Below, piece by piece: positions 35,185 to 44,310 of a stretch of 64,000 nucleotides of DNA. The position numbers and the translations under genes are program-made. The stretch is taken from positions 124,001 through 188,000 of the forward strand of contig BQWY01000001.1 in assembly GCA_036984305.1 (NCBI GenBank), in the 5' to 3' direction. Numbering within the stretch: position 1 is the first letter of the stretch; every line of letters starts with the position of its first letter. Below the pieces are notes generated by a model. That model made no database searches and was not told the origin of the DNA. It was given only the letters and a program-made list of their open reading frames with translations. The DNA is from Nitrospira sp. (GTDB lineage: Bacteria > Nitrospirota > Nitrospiria > Nitrospirales > Nitrospiraceae).

Positions 35185-35949
35185 ATGAAAGGGCGATTCC
35201 ATCCGTACTTGGCCGGATGCACTGCGGCTCTCGCAGCCATTCTCCTCGCACTTCATTTCGTCACGCCCCGCCCCGTTGCCGCGGAGGGCGTTGATACGTC
35301 GTCGACGACGGCGACCGACGCACCGATTCCCAAGACGGCCTTGGACCGGGAGCAATCAGTTCAGTCAAGCAAGAGCGGCGTGTATATCAGCGTCTTCGGG
35401 CTCGGCAGCAGTCCGATGGACGAGGATCTGAAGGTCGGCGGCGTGGGAGTATCAAATCCCGAGTTAAGGCGGTCCTTCGGTGGAGGCTTCAAGGTCGGTG
35501 TGTTTCCTTCAAGCGCGAAGGGGATTTTCGGGCTGGAAGGAGAGGTAAACGGATTTGGAGGAGACCTCCGAGTGCCCAATACGGGGTTCTCGAATGCGGA
35601 CGCGAACGTCGTGTCCCTGAATTGGATGGCCAACGTGTTGCTGCGGTACCCTGGGTCGGTGTTCCAACCCTATATTGGGGCCGGCGGAGGGCTATCGATT
35701 GGCTTCATCGACATCAACAGCCTCCAGACCGGATTTGTGGGCGTCACTGGCAAGTCAGCGGAATCGGCTTTGGCCTTCCAACTGTTCGGTGGGCTTCGGG
35801 CCTATGTGTCCGATCGCGTATATCTGTTCGGCGAGTATAAGTACTTCGGCACAAAGTATAAGTGGGAAGCGGAAGGTGCCGGCAACCCCGAAGTCTCGCT
35901 GTCCTTCCGCGCGCACATCGTCGCGGCCGGTGTGGGAGTTTCATTCTAA
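35185..35949 (+). CDS. Outer-membrane beta-barrel protein
   Basis: From the ATG at 35185 the protein has a basic N-terminus and a signal peptide ending PVAAEG. A Ser/Thr-rich linker follows, then an 8-strand-type barrel of about 180 residues. Barrel features include SGVYISVFGLGSS, FKVGVFP, FQPYIGAGGGLSIGF, FQLFGGLRAYVSDRVYLFGEYKYF and a final strand ending AAGVGVSF with the terminal Phe. It resembles OmpA-like/OMP_b-brl porins; transport function is unknown. Confidence 0.82.
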   Translation: MKGRFHPYLAGCTAALAAILLALHFVTPRPVAAEGVDTSSTTATDAPIPKTALDREQSVQSSKSGVYISVFGLGSSPMDEDLKVGGVGVSNPELRRSFGGGFKVGVFPSSAKGIFGLEGEVNGFGGDLRVPNTGFSNADANVVSLNWMANVLLRYPGSVFQPYIGAGGGLSIGFIDINSLQTGFVGVTGKSAESALAFQLFGGLRAYVSDRVYLFGEYKYFGTKYKWEAEGAGNPEVSLSFRAHIVAAGVGVSF

Positions 35950-36191
35950 GCTTCCCATCGCCTGGCGCCGGTTCTTGAAGGGCCAAAGTGGTTCAACTGT
36001 GCAGCCGTCGATCCCTGCGCGCCACCTCACTGGATATACCACGCTCCTAGTGGGCTCGTTGCTCGCCACCTGTTGTCTCCGCCTGATAGCCTCTTCCCTT
36101 ATCACTCTCTTCTCACCCCGACCTTCCAAGTCTCGCACTTGTCACTTCCCCCTTGCCTATGGCATCATCGCGCCCTTACACGAGGGGGCCT

Positions 36192-36725
36192 GTGTCCGTC
36201 ACGCCGCTTGAATACGTGGGCTCGATTCACATTTTCCTTGGTCCCTACCGAGGAAACCCCGTGGCGCTCTACCTCCGCCGCAATGGGGAGCGTGTGGCCA
36301 TCTCTCCCAAAGTCTATCCGTTCAGCAGCGTGGTCGGTGAGGCGGAAACCCCCAACAAGGCGGCGGCGGACTTCGAGGAAAAATGGAAGGCCAAGGGGCT
36401 TGTTGCCGCAGATATGTATGATGGTCCGAGCTGGGAAGGGGGGATCAAGCCGGAACGCCCGGCTCCACCAAAACCTGCCGCTCCACCGAAACCGGCCGGA
36501 GCAGGGGCGTCGCCGGCAGCCAAACCTGCCGCTCCTCCTGGCGGGACGACGACAACTGCACCGAAACCGTCGGCTGCGTCCTCAACCCCTGCGGCTTCTG
36601 CTGGGACACCGTCATCTCCGAAGCCGGCGCCACAGTCCCCGGCGCCAGCGGCCAAGACTGCTCCTCAGGCTCAGTCGGACGAACAACCCAAACCGGAGCC
36701 GTCGCAGTCCACTCCTGGCACCTAA
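36192..36725 (+). CDS. Hypothetical protein with Pro/Ala-rich C-terminal tail
   Basis: A compact N-terminal region of about 75 residues (VTPLEYVGSIHIFLGPYRGN ... MYDGPSWEGG) is followed by about 100 residues rich in Pro, Ala and Ser that are probably disordered. A GAGGGGG six bases upstream favours the GTG at 36192; an ATG at 36159 is the alternative. No signal peptide or known domain. Two other long frames in the same DNA reflect the repetitive GC-rich tail and were rejected. Convergent with the permease gene. Confidence 0.62.
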   Translation: MSVTPLEYVGSIHIFLGPYRGNPVALYLRRNGERVAISPKVYPFSSVVGEAETPNKAAADFEEKWKAKGLVAADMYDGPSWEGGIKPERPAPPKPAAPPKPAGAGASPAAKPAAPPGGTTTTAPKPSAASSTPAASAGTPSSPKPAPQSPAPAAKTAPQAQSDEQPKPEPSQSTPGT

Positions 36726-36743
36726 TCATCCCTTATTTTCCGC

Positions 36744-38189
36744 CTACTTGTTGAGGGTCTGCGCTGATGCTGGATGGAGGTCCGTCTCTGTCCCGTTCAA
36801 CTTGCTGTGTTTGGCGCTGTAGCCGAAGTACACCGCAATCCCAATCGCGGTCCAGACCACGAATCGAATCCAGGTGACTCCCGGGAGAAAAGCCATCAAG
36901 CCGAGACACGCCAAGGCGCCGAGAATGGGAACCACGGGCATGAAGGGAAGGCGAAAGGGTCGTGGATGATCAGGCCGCACGTTACGGAGTACGACTACCC
37001 CAATGCAGACGAGGACGAAGGCGAACAGTGTGCCGATGTTCGTCATGTCTGCGGCCTCTCCAATACCGATAAAGGCGGCCAAGAACGACACGCACACCCC
37101 GGTCAAAATGGTGGCGTGGTGCGGGGTCGCATACGTAGGGTGTACCTTGGCGAGCCAGGGCCCCAACAGCCGATCACGCGACATGGCGAAGAAGACACGA
37201 ATCTGTCCGAGCATCATCACCACGAGCACACTGCTGATTCCCGCCACCGCACCGACCGCCACCAAGGCAGCGCCCCATGTGTAGCCGACTCGTCTGAGCG
37301 CTTCGGCAACTGGGGCGTGAACGTCGATCTCCGGACTGGGGATGAGGCCGGTCAACACGGCCGCCACCGCCACATAAAGAAGCGTACAAATTCCCAGAGA
37401 GCCGAAGATGCCGACGGGCAGATCGCGTTGCGGATTCTGCGATTCCTCAGCCGTGGTCGACACGGCGTCGAATCCGATGTAGGCGAAGAAGACTAGGGCG
37501 GCTGCGGCGCCGATCCCGTGGAATCCTTCCGGTGCGAAGGGAGTCCAGTTCGCTGGATCAACGGAGCTCGTGCCGGTTGCGATGAAAAAGACGATCACCG
37601 CCAACTTGACCAACACGATAATGCCCGTCGCTCTGGCGCTTTCCTTGATACCGATGACGAGGAGCCAGGTCACCAGCAGAACAATGATTGCGGCTGGAAG
37701 ATTGGCGATCCCGCCGTCCGTCGGGGCGTGCGTCGCCCAGTACGGCAACTCGAACCCCAGAATCTTGAGCAGATTATTGAAATAGCCGGACCAGCCAATC
37801 GCGACCGCGACACAGGCTACCCCATACTCGAGAATCAGGTTCCAGCCCGTGATCCAGGCCATAAACTCGCCCAGTGTTGCGTAGGAGTAGGTATAGGCGC
37901 TGCCTGCGACCGGGATCATGGCGGCGAATTCGGCATAACAAAGGGCGGCGAGCGCACAGGTGATCCCGGACATGATGAACGAGATGATGATGCCGGGACC
38001 GGAGCCCGGCCGGTTGGCGTCGCCGACGATGGCGGTTCCAATCAAAACAAAAATACCCGTGCCGATGATGGCGCCGATGCCAAGCGCGGTGAGATCCCAA
38101 GCGGTGAGTGTGCGTTTCAACCGATGCTCGGGAGAATCCGCCTCGGCCATGATGCGCTCGATGGATTTAGTGCGGAATATCCACTTCAC
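36744..38189 (-). CDS. APC-family amino acid permease
   Basis: This 481-residue transporter has about 12 membrane helices, with the substrate-binding GIGAIIGTGIFVLIG in TM1 and FFAYIGFDAVSTTAEE in TM6, which match cationic amino acid (CAT/YfnA-type) transporters. The N-terminal cytosolic stretch and RDRLLGPWLAKVHP loop are typical. Substrate cannot be read from the sequence. It is not in an obvious operon. Confidence 0.92.
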   Translation of the reverse strand: MKWIFRTKSIERIMAEADSPEHRLKRTLTAWDLTALGIGAIIGTGIFVLIGTAIVGDANRPGSGPGIIISFIMSGITCALAALCYAEFAAMIPVAGSAYTYSYATLGEFMAWITGWNLILEYGVACVAVAIGWSGYFNNLLKILGFELPYWATHAPTDGGIANLPAAIIVLLVTWLLVIGIKESARATGIIVLVKLAVIVFFIATGTSSVDPANWTPFAPEGFHGIGAAAALVFFAYIGFDAVSTTAEESQNPQRDLPVGIFGSLGICTLLYVAVAAVLTGLIPSPEIDVHAPVAEALRRVGYTWGAALVAVGAVAGISSVLVVMMLGQIRVFFAMSRDRLLGPWLAKVHPTYATPHHATILTGVCVSFLAAFIGIGEAADMTNIGTLFAFVLVCIGVVVLRNVRPDHPRPFRLPFMPVVPILGALACLGLMAFLPGVTWIRFVVWTAIGIAVYFGYSAKHSKLNGTETDLHPASAQTLNK

Positions 38190-38351
38190 GGTCTGGTGCG
38201 CTCCATCGAGGTCTGCTGAATCTGATTCCTACCAGGGGGAAAACCCAGCCCACGCTGATCTCGCCAGTATAGCAGTCCGCCTCCGGAGACCAACTGAAAA
38301 GGGTGTTCCGCGAAGGCTGCCGAGCACGGCCGATCTGTTTGGGCGAGAGTG

Positions 38352-39098
38352 CTAGTCACGTGGGCTCGCGGATTTGGCGGCAGCAAGCAAGGCCTGGAAC
38401 AATCGGCGATGCGGTTCGAACCGTTCGTACAGGAATTCCGGATGCCACTGCACGGCAAGGAAAAACGGTTGGCGTGACGATTCGATCGCCTCGATAACCC
38501 CATCCGGGGCGATGCCGGTCACCATGAGCCCCGATGCCACCCGTTTAACAGATTGATGGTGCGAACTGTTGACCCGAATTTCGTTACGCTTGACGATACG
38601 GTGCAACAGGCTCCCGGGGGAAATCGAGATCGTATGCGAGAGTTCCGTCGCCGGCTGCCGCTGCCGGTGAGTCAGCGGTGAATCCAACTGTGCCGGAATG
38701 TCTTGATACAGATTCCCACCAAGGGCGACGTTCACGGTTTGCATCCCTCCGCAGATCCCGAGCGTGGGCAGCCGGCGCGCCAGTGCCAGCTTGGCCATCG
38801 CCAGCTCGAACGAGGATCGGCGGTCACTGACCAACTTGAACGGGTACCGTTGACGTTCACCGTAGAGCTTCGGAGGAAGGTCGGGGCCACTTCCGGTCAG
38901 CAGGAGCCCGTCCAGGCTGTCGAGGAGACCTCGACGATCGGTGGGTGATTCCGTGAGGGGCAGAATGACCGGCAACCCCCCGAGGTCTTCGATCGCTCGC
39001 ACATAGCGAGCACGCAAGAAATAGGTGGGTTCTTTCCCCCCCATGTCCTCGCGATCGCCTTGGTTGAAATCCGAGGTGACGCCGATGATCGGCTTCAT
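38352..39098 (-). CDS. Class I glutamine amidotransferase / peptidase C26-like hydrolase
   Basis: This soluble 248-residue enzyme resembles gamma-glutamyl-gamma-aminobutyrate hydrolase (PuuD). It has GITSDF-like start MKPIIGVTSDF, LLTGSGPDLPP, the nucleophile Cys in TLGICGGMQ, and the catalytic His/Glu in AVQWHPEF. It likely hydrolyses a gamma-glutamyl amide; the substrate is unknown. Its ATG follows the upstream gene's stop directly (TGAATG), so the two are translationally coupled. Confidence 0.9.
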   Translation of the reverse strand: MKPIIGVTSDFNQGDREDMGGKEPTYFLRARYVRAIEDLGGLPVILPLTESPTDRRGLLDSLDGLLLTGSGPDLPPKLYGERQRYPFKLVSDRRSSFELAMAKLALARRLPTLGICGGMQTVNVALGGNLYQDIPAQLDSPLTHRQRQPATELSHTISISPGSLLHRIVKRNEIRVNSSHHQSVKRVASGLMVTGIAPDGVIEAIESSRQPFFLAVQWHPEFLYERFEPHRRLFQALLAAAKSASPRD

Positions 39099-39557
39099 TC
39101 AGTTCGCAGGCATCGGCGCGGCGGCCGGTGAGGGAGACGAGAGCGACGAGGCGTCCTCTTCCTCCTGGGGGACGCCTAGGAACCGGACAGGCCTGTCCCC
39201 TCGCAGATGGTCCGGAGTGAGCACGTAGGTGCCGCGGAGGCTTGCGTCCCAAATGCGCTTGGCGACCTTGTCGTCCATTCCACTGAGAGGGTAGGCCAAG
39301 CCACCGACGACTCCACCCAGGATGGCGTACACGAACTTCGCCGGCATGTAGAGTAGATTCGAAAAGAAGACCGCCGCACCCATCCCCGCCTGCGAGCCTG
39401 TGCTCTCCGTGGCGCCCTCTTCCCGAGTCTCCGCCCAGGCTGCTGGTAGGAGGGCCACGTGAATGACTGCAACAATCATGACAATCGCGACGACGGTGTG
39501 AAGCACGGAATCACGTCGTCCCCACACCCTGCGCTCACCGAGCAGAAACACTTTCAC
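39099..39557 (-). CDS. Exported hypothetical protein
   Basis: A GTG at 39557 preceded by AGGAGGGG is the best start and gives 152 residues; the frame upstream has no support. A hydrophobic helix ending LLPAAWAE is a signal peptide or anchor. A second hydrophobic stretch (FVYAILGGVVGGLAYPLSG) contains Gly-rich small-residue packing. The C-terminal part has the WDASLRGTYVLTPDHLRG block, seen as a typical short conserved region, then an acidic/Ser tail. Function unknown. It is coupled to the amidotransferase gene. Confidence 0.7.
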   Translation of the reverse strand: MKVFLLGERRVWGRRDSVLHTVVAIVMIVAVIHVALLPAAWAETREEGATESTGSQAGMGAAVFFSNLLYMPAKFVYAILGGVVGGLAYPLSGMDDKVAKRIWDASLRGTYVLTPDHLRGDRPVRFLGVPQEEEDASSLSSPSPAAAPMPAN

Positions 39558-39673
39558 GAGTGCCCCTCCTGGTTCAGATGATCGTGCGTCCTTGTTCGTG
39601 GATCGACCGACGATTGTTGCAGATATAGCAAGTCCATTTCCAAGAAGCAAACCCCAATGGGGCGTCTGTTCGC

Positions 39674-40123
39674 TCAATCCACGGCTAGATCGAGTGCGGA
39701 CCGAAGACGAGCCTTGATCGACGCTTCGTCCCGGCCGACGAGGTCGAAGAGGAGCGTATCGCCGGCATCAACGGCAAGCGCATAATTCTCCTGAGGTAGG
39801 CCACGTTCGAGTGCCTGATCCAGCTTGACGCGAGCCAATTCGACGGTCAATGCCTCCTCCGCCCTCGTGCGCAGATCTGATCGGTCGGATTCCGGGACAG
39901 CCGTCCATGAGGATTCCAACCATGACCGGAAGTCCAGCTGATCTCGTAGTTGCCGAACCAGCATCACGGAGAGATGCACGGCCACTTGAATGCCGGCCTT
40001 CCAGCTTCGTTTCTTGACATTGAAGACGGCCTGCACCGTGTCGGAGTCGTTGTCGAGTGTCTCGGGCCCAAAGAACAAGGTGACGCGGTAGAGCGGCGTG
40101 CTTGGGGGAGTGAGTGACGACAT
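39674..40123 (-). CDS. Hypothetical soluble protein
   Basis: The 149-residue product from the ATG at 40123 begins MSSLTPPSTPLYRVTLFFGPE. It has beta-strand-like segments (LYRVTLFFGP, VQAVFNVKKRSW) and an acidic helical C-terminal half. No signal, membrane helix or known motif. An in-frame ATG at 40177 would extend it over the start region of the divergent peptidase gene. The overall composition looks coding; the function is not recognised. Confidence 0.62.
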   Translation of the reverse strand: MSSLTPPSTPLYRVTLFFGPETLDNDSDTVQAVFNVKKRSWKAGIQVAVHLSVMLVRQLRDQLDFRSWLESSWTAVPESDRSDLRTRAEEALTVELARVKLDQALERGLPQENYALAVDAGDTLLFDLVGRDEASIKARLRSALDLAVD

Positions 40124-40220
40124 GGTGCAGTGTATCACTGCCGGTGCAGATCCGTCAGGATTGAAGTGGTGAGTCATGGGCGATTTGACGAAGCGGACGG
40201 CGGTCGATAAGATCCGACTT

Positions 40221-41435
40221 ATGTCGGTTGCTGAATCTCATGACGAGCGTGTGACGCGATTGCAACGGACGCTGCAGACCATGGCCGACGTGGACGGCTG
40301 GCTGTTTTACGACTTTCGGCACAGCGATCCGCTCGCCTATCGCATTTTGTTGTTGGATCCCGAACGCCATGTGACCCGGCGATGGTACTATTGGGTGCCG
40401 GCGAAAGGCGATCCGGTCAAGCTGGTCCATCGCATCGAGCCGCGCGCGCTCGACCCACTGCCCGGTGAAGTCCGGCAGTATGTCTCCTGGGAATCTCTTC
40501 AGCAGGAGCTCCGCCGCCTCTTGACAGGCGCTCATCTGGTCGCCATGCAGTATTCGCCGATGAATGCCATTCCCTACGTCTCGCGCGTCGATGCCGGCAC
40601 GATCGATTTGATTCGCAGTTTCGGCGTGCGTGTCATCACCTCCGCGGACCTTGTGCAAAATTTCGAAGCTGTCTGGACGGAAGAGCAATTGGTGTCTCAC
40701 CAGGTGGCGGCTGAAATCCTGCGCCGCGTGGTGGATGAAACCTTTCGCGATGTTGCCGAGGCGCTGACGGCTGGACGGCCATTGACCGAACGTACGCTGC
40801 AACAATTCATGCTGGGACGGTTTCAGGTTCATGGGGTGATGACTGCGACGCCGCCGATCGTAGCGGTCAATGCGCACAGCGCCGATCCGCACTATGCACC
40901 GACGCCAGAGCGATCGTCCCCGATCGAGCAAGGCGATTTGGTCTTGATCGATCTCTGGGCCAAACAGCCCCATCATCCCGCAGCCGTCTATGCCGATATC
41001 ACGTGGACAGGGTTTGTGGGAAAGACCGTGCCCGCCCGCCAGGAAGAGGTTTTTCAGGCTGTCCGTCAGGCGCGGGATGCGGCGGTGGACTTTGTCCGTG
41101 AGCGTGCCCAATCAGGCAACCTGCCCTGCGGATGGGAAGTCGATGACGTGTGCCGTGGCGTGATCCGTGAGGCCGGATACGGAGATCAATTTGTCCACCG
41201 TACCGGCCATTCGATCGGGGAAGAGGTGCACGGTAACGGTGCCAACATCGACAACCTCGAAACGCAGGACGGTCGGCGGCTGCTCCCGCACACCTGTTTT
41301 TCTATCGAACCCGGCATCTATTTGACCGGGGAATTCGGCATTCGCAGCGAACTGGATGTCTATGTAGCAGAGCGGGATGCCGTCGTCTTCGGCCAACCGG
41401 TGCAGACGGCGATTGTACCCATGCTGGATCTCTAA
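40221..41435 (+). CDS. M24-family Xaa-Pro peptidase
   Basis: This 404-residue metallopeptidase has an N-terminal creatinase-like domain and the pita-bread catalytic domain. The five metal ligands are visible: Asp in VLIDLWA, Asp in YADITWTG, His in HRTGHSIGEE, Glu in SIEPGIY and Glu in RSELDVYV. It is predicted to be cytosolic and to cleave X-Pro bonds. The ATG at 40221 gives the family start; upstream codons overlap the divergent gene. Confidence 0.9.
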   Translation: MSVAESHDERVTRLQRTLQTMADVDGWLFYDFRHSDPLAYRILLLDPERHVTRRWYYWVPAKGDPVKLVHRIEPRALDPLPGEVRQYVSWESLQQELRRLLTGAHLVAMQYSPMNAIPYVSRVDAGTIDLIRSFGVRVITSADLVQNFEAVWTEEQLVSHQVAAEILRRVVDETFRDVAEALTAGRPLTERTLQQFMLGRFQVHGVMTATPPIVAVNAHSADPHYAPTPERSSPIEQGDLVLIDLWAKQPHHPAAVYADITWTGFVGKTVPARQEEVFQAVRQARDAAVDFVRERAQSGNLPCGWEVDDVCRGVIREAGYGDQFVHRTGHSIGEEVHGNGANIDNLETQDGRRLLPHTCFSIEPGIYLTGEFGIRSELDVYVAERDAVVFGQPVQTAIVPMLDL

Positions 41436-41583
41436 CCTCGGAGAACATCCGACCGCGTGACTCCGTGGACCTCACCCTCATCCGATCCCGCCTTGACACC
41501 CCAAAGAAACCCCAGCTAGAGTGACTGCAGTAACGGTCTCCGGGATCCTGTCATGACCACCTGTTTTAAAGGGGGAGCCGTCC

Positions 41584-42429
41584 ATGTTCGGGACCATGGG
41601 GTTTTCTGAGCTCATTATTATCCTTGTCATTATTTTGATTATTTTCGGCGCCGGGCGTCTTCCCCAGATCGGGGAAGGGGTCGGGAAGGCCTTGAGAGGG
41701 TTCAAGAAAGAGGTTCAGGAACCGCTCCCGGTGGAAGGGGCAACGTCTCAGCCAGCCGATGGGGCCGTGCCCCAGGCGCAGGCACCGACCACGGAAGCGG
41801 TACCGACCGGTGGTTCCGCAGCAGCGTCCAACCCAACGACCGCTCCCCCGCCGACCGCACCCTACACTCCTGGACCGGAACTGACACCTGGCACCACTGC
41901 CGCCCTCATGGCGGCGGCCGCTCCGCAGTCCTATCAGCCTCCGGTCAAATCGGCAAAAATTACCGTTTCTGCTCCCATCCAGCCAGGACAACCGGCCGCT
42001 GCGACAACGTCGTCGCAACAACCCCCAAGCATGGAGGATCGACTGGCGCAGCCAGCTCCGACCCGAGCCGCCTCGTATCCTCCGTTGCCGCCTTCAGCTC
42101 AAGCAAAACCGGCTGCCAAGCGCCCCTCCGCAGTGGTGAACAAGGAGGCGGTTGCACGCGTGCAGGCGCAACAGGCGGCGATGCTGAACAAGGCCGCTCA
42201 GGGAGGTGGCGGGCTTTCTCCGGATGATATGGGGAGTTTCGGTCAGGGGATTGGCGAAGTGTTTCGCATGGCGCGAGACGTGAGTGCCGAGGTGCGGGGC
42301 GCCATCGACCCTCAGGTGCGGACGCTTCGAACGGAGGTCGACTCGGCAACCAAAGAGATTGAGCAGTCGATTGAGGCGGCCAAGGAACTTCCCCAGGTCC
42401 AAGAAGAGCCGCCTGCCAAGTCCATGTAA
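41584..42429 (+). CDS. tatA: TatA/B-type twin-arginine translocase subunit with long C-terminal extension
   Basis: The first 45 residues are a standard TatA: MGFSELIIILVIILIIFG membrane helix, the FGAGRLP hinge and the amphipathic helix GEGVGKALRGFKKEV. The rest is unusual. About 140 residues are a Pro/Ala/Thr-rich linker, followed by a C-terminal helical segment (GIGEVFRMARDVSAEVRGA ... EVDSATKEIEQSIEAAKEL) that looks like a TatB-type amphipathic or coiled region. At 281 residues it is three to four times the usual TatA length. A GGGGGAGCC ribosome-binding site precedes the ATG. No tatC is in the window. Confidence 0.88.
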   Translation: MFGTMGFSELIIILVIILIIFGAGRLPQIGEGVGKALRGFKKEVQEPLPVEGATSQPADGAVPQAQAPTTEAVPTGGSAAASNPTTAPPPTAPYTPGPELTPGTTAALMAAAAPQSYQPPVKSAKITVSAPIQPGQPAAATTSSQQPPSMEDRLAQPAPTRAASYPPLPPSAQAKPAAKRPSAVVNKEAVARVQAQQAAMLNKAAQGGGGLSPDDMGSFGQGIGEVFRMARDVSAEVRGAIDPQVRTLRTEVDSATKEIEQSIEAAKELPQVQEEPPAKSM

Positions 42430-42495
42430 CGTAACGCACGCCTCTTCCTCTGATCGCACGTGTCGCTCCCACGTACTCTGTGCTTCGCCATCCGA

Positions 42496-43257
42496 ATGTG
42501 CCGATTGGCCTGGGTTTCTGCCCTGATTCTCGGAGTGGGTTGCTACGGTTCTCCGGAGAGCGGCGCCCCGGACGATATCGTACCGCAATTGGTCACGCTG
42601 CTTACTGATCCCAATCCCGACGTCCGCCGGACTGCCGCCGTTGCGTTGGGTCGAATAGGCGCGACTCAAGCCGTCGACGCGCTGCTATCCGCTCTTCGGG
42701 ATTCGGATCCCGCAGTTCGACAATGGGCCGCCTGGGCAGTGGGGGTCGTGGCTTCAGAACGTCCGCGCGACGTGGGACCTCCCCTGATCCGGCTGCTGGC
42801 CGACCCTTCCGCAATGGTTCGAAAGGCCGCGGCCCAGGCCCTTGGAGAACTGGACGAAGATTCGACGGTGAAGGAGCAGGTCTTTAAGCAGTTTCAATCC
42901 GGAGAGGGAAACGTTCGATCGGCGGCAGCCCTCGCGCTCGTCGGCCATGGTCGGATCGAATGGTTGGCTGACGTCCGCCGAGCATTTCCCCGACTCTCTG
43001 CGACCGGGCGCCAAGCGCTCGTGGCGATGCTGGGAGAGTTAGGAGATTCGCGCGTCATACCGATGCTGGAGGAGCGATTGCAGACGGACGAGAATGCGGG
43101 TGTTCGCGGTGAAGCTGCCTATAGGCTTGGGATCGTCGGGGGCCGAGATGCGCTTCCCGTGTTGCATCGTGCGGCTACGGACGATCCGAATGCGAATGTC
43201 AGACGGTGGGCGGAGCAGGCTGCGTTTGCGGTGGATTCGGCTGTCGTCCCCGATTGA
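42496..43257 (+). CDS. HEAT-repeat lipoprotein
   Basis: From the ATG at 42496 a short hydrophobic segment ends in the lipobox LGVGC. The mature protein is a solenoid of about six HEAT-like repeats, each about 31 residues, with the recurring DPNPDVRRTAAVALGRIG, DPAVRQWAAWAVG and NVRRWAEQAAFA signatures. It probably acts as a periplasmic protein-binding scaffold. Its 3' end overlaps the convergent PilZ gene by 59 bases. Confidence 0.85.
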   Translation: MCRLAWVSALILGVGCYGSPESGAPDDIVPQLVTLLTDPNPDVRRTAAVALGRIGATQAVDALLSALRDSDPAVRQWAAWAVGVVASERPRDVGPPLIRLLADPSAMVRKAAAQALGELDEDSTVKEQVFKQFQSGEGNVRSAAALALVGHGRIEWLADVRRAFPRLSATGRQALVAMLGELGDSRVIPMLEERLQTDENAGVRGEAAYRLGIVGGRDALPVLHRAATDDPNANVRRWAEQAAFAVDSAVVPD

Positions 43258-43750
43258 GCGCTTCCACCAAAGTGACGATTTGATCTCGCGCTTCGTCGCG
43301 GATGTCGGTGAATTGAAGTCCCATACCAGGAAACATCAAGAGTCGTTCGACCTTGTGGCGACGCCATACCACTTTGGCCTTCGCTGAAATGGTCCGCCCC
43401 GGGCTATCCGGGAGAGAGAATTCCAGGACGAGTTCGCTCCCGGGGGCCAATGGGCTGCTGCTTTCGATAAAAAGACCGCCACCACCAATCCCACCTGTAA
43501 GACTTTCAAAACGGTGACCGTCTTCCGTTTCGCAGGCCACTTTGATGGCCAGCGGGGCACGAGGATAGGCGCGGCAATGGGCAAAGGCGTCAACCTCATT
43601 ATTAGACAGAATCCGATCGATCACCCAGGCCCACGTCAGCGAACCCAAGGATTCGCCTTGGTGCCCCAGCAACGTCAGCGTTTCTCGATCACAGTCGATT
43701 TCCAAGGTCTTCCCCTGATGTGCGTCGGTCGAAAGGACGGGAAATTTCAT
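43199..43750 (-). CDS. PilZ-domain protein (second of a tandem pair)
   Basis: The 183-residue protein has a specific N-terminal region of about 65 residues and then a PilZ-like barrel with the Arg motif (RAYPR) and GGIGGGGLFIESSSPL. The usual D/NxSxxG box is replaced by the Gly-rich GGIGGGG. FPGMGLQF is the end of the barrel. It resembles the PilZ subfamily of delta-proteobacterial type (TIGR02266). It is closely similar to the upstream neighbour, 26 bases away. The C-terminus runs into the HEAT gene antisense. Confidence 0.8.
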   Translation of the reverse strand: MKFPVLSTDAHQGKTLEIDCDRETLTLLGHQGESLGSLTWAWVIDRILSNNEVDAFAHCRAYPRAPLAIKVACETEDGHRFESLTGGIGGGGLFIESSSPLAPGSELVLEFSLPDSPGRTISAKAKVVWRRHKVERLLMFPGMGLQFTDIRDEARDQIVTLVEALNRGRQPNPPQTQPAPPTV

Positions 43751-43776
43751 GGTCGAAACGGTCTCGTTGTGCGATG

Positions 43777-44310
43777 CTAGCGCCCGATTGACTTGATGGA
43801 TCGGACGAGGTCTACGACCTTGTTTCGGGCGTCGGATGCAATTTCGTTGAATTTGATGCCCATTCCAGGGGAACACGTATATTGGTCCGCCTTTGGGCAA
43901 ACCCAGGCGACGACCCCTCGGGCGGCCAGCCATTCAGCAGGTTTGTCCGGGAGCGTGAATTCCAGCGACAGGTGAGTCCCCGCGGGCAACGGTTCTGTGC
44001 TCTCGATGAAGATACCGCCTCCGCCGATCCCTCCGGCGCGACTCTCGAAGTTCTGTCCGTCCGGCGTCCGATAGCGAACGTGCAGAGCGAGGGATACGCG
44101 TGGCTCCCGCCGCGATTCTTGCGGCGGCTTGGCTTCGTGGTACGCCAGGACTTGGTCGATGATGGAGTCCCAGGAAATGCTGCCGATCAATTCGCCACTG
44201 ACTCCACGGAGAATGAGGACCTCATGCGCCTGATCGAGCTCGAGGGTCTTGCCCGAATGGCGTCGATTGGCCGGAACGGTCAACTTGGGATTCTCGCGAG
44301 AATTGGTCAT
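43777..44310 (-). CDS. PilZ-domain protein (first of a tandem pair)
   Basis: The 177-residue protein is a paralogue of the next gene: GKTLELDQAHEVLILRG matches GKTLEIDCDRETLTLLG, and the PilZ barrel has RREPR, GGIGGGGIFIESTEPL, GVVAWV and SPGMGIKF. PilZ domains bind cyclic di-GMP through RxxxR and D/NxSxxG; here the second box is Gly-rich, so c-di-GMP binding is uncertain. The pair is clearly a tandem duplication. Confidence 0.82.
   Translation of the reverse strand: MTNSRENPKLTVPANRRHSGKTLELDQAHEVLILRGVSGELIGSISWDSIIDQVLAYHEAKPPQESRREPRVSLALHVRYRTPDGQNFESRAGGIGGGGIFIESTEPLPAGTHLSLEFTLPDKPAEWLAARGVVAWVCPKADQYTCSPGMGIKFNEIASDARNKVVDLVRSIKSIGR

Noticed and set aside
36073-36822. 249-codon plus-strand frame across the Pro/Ala-rich gene
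   Set aside because: Arg/Leu/Pro repeats typical of a frame shifted in a GC-rich low-complexity region; the frame from 36192 has a sensible N-terminal domain.
38352-39098. Anthranilate or CTP synthase-type amidotransferase
   Set aside because: Standalone, of C26 length, with the PuuD-like start and GICGGMQ motif; no synthase partner is nearby.
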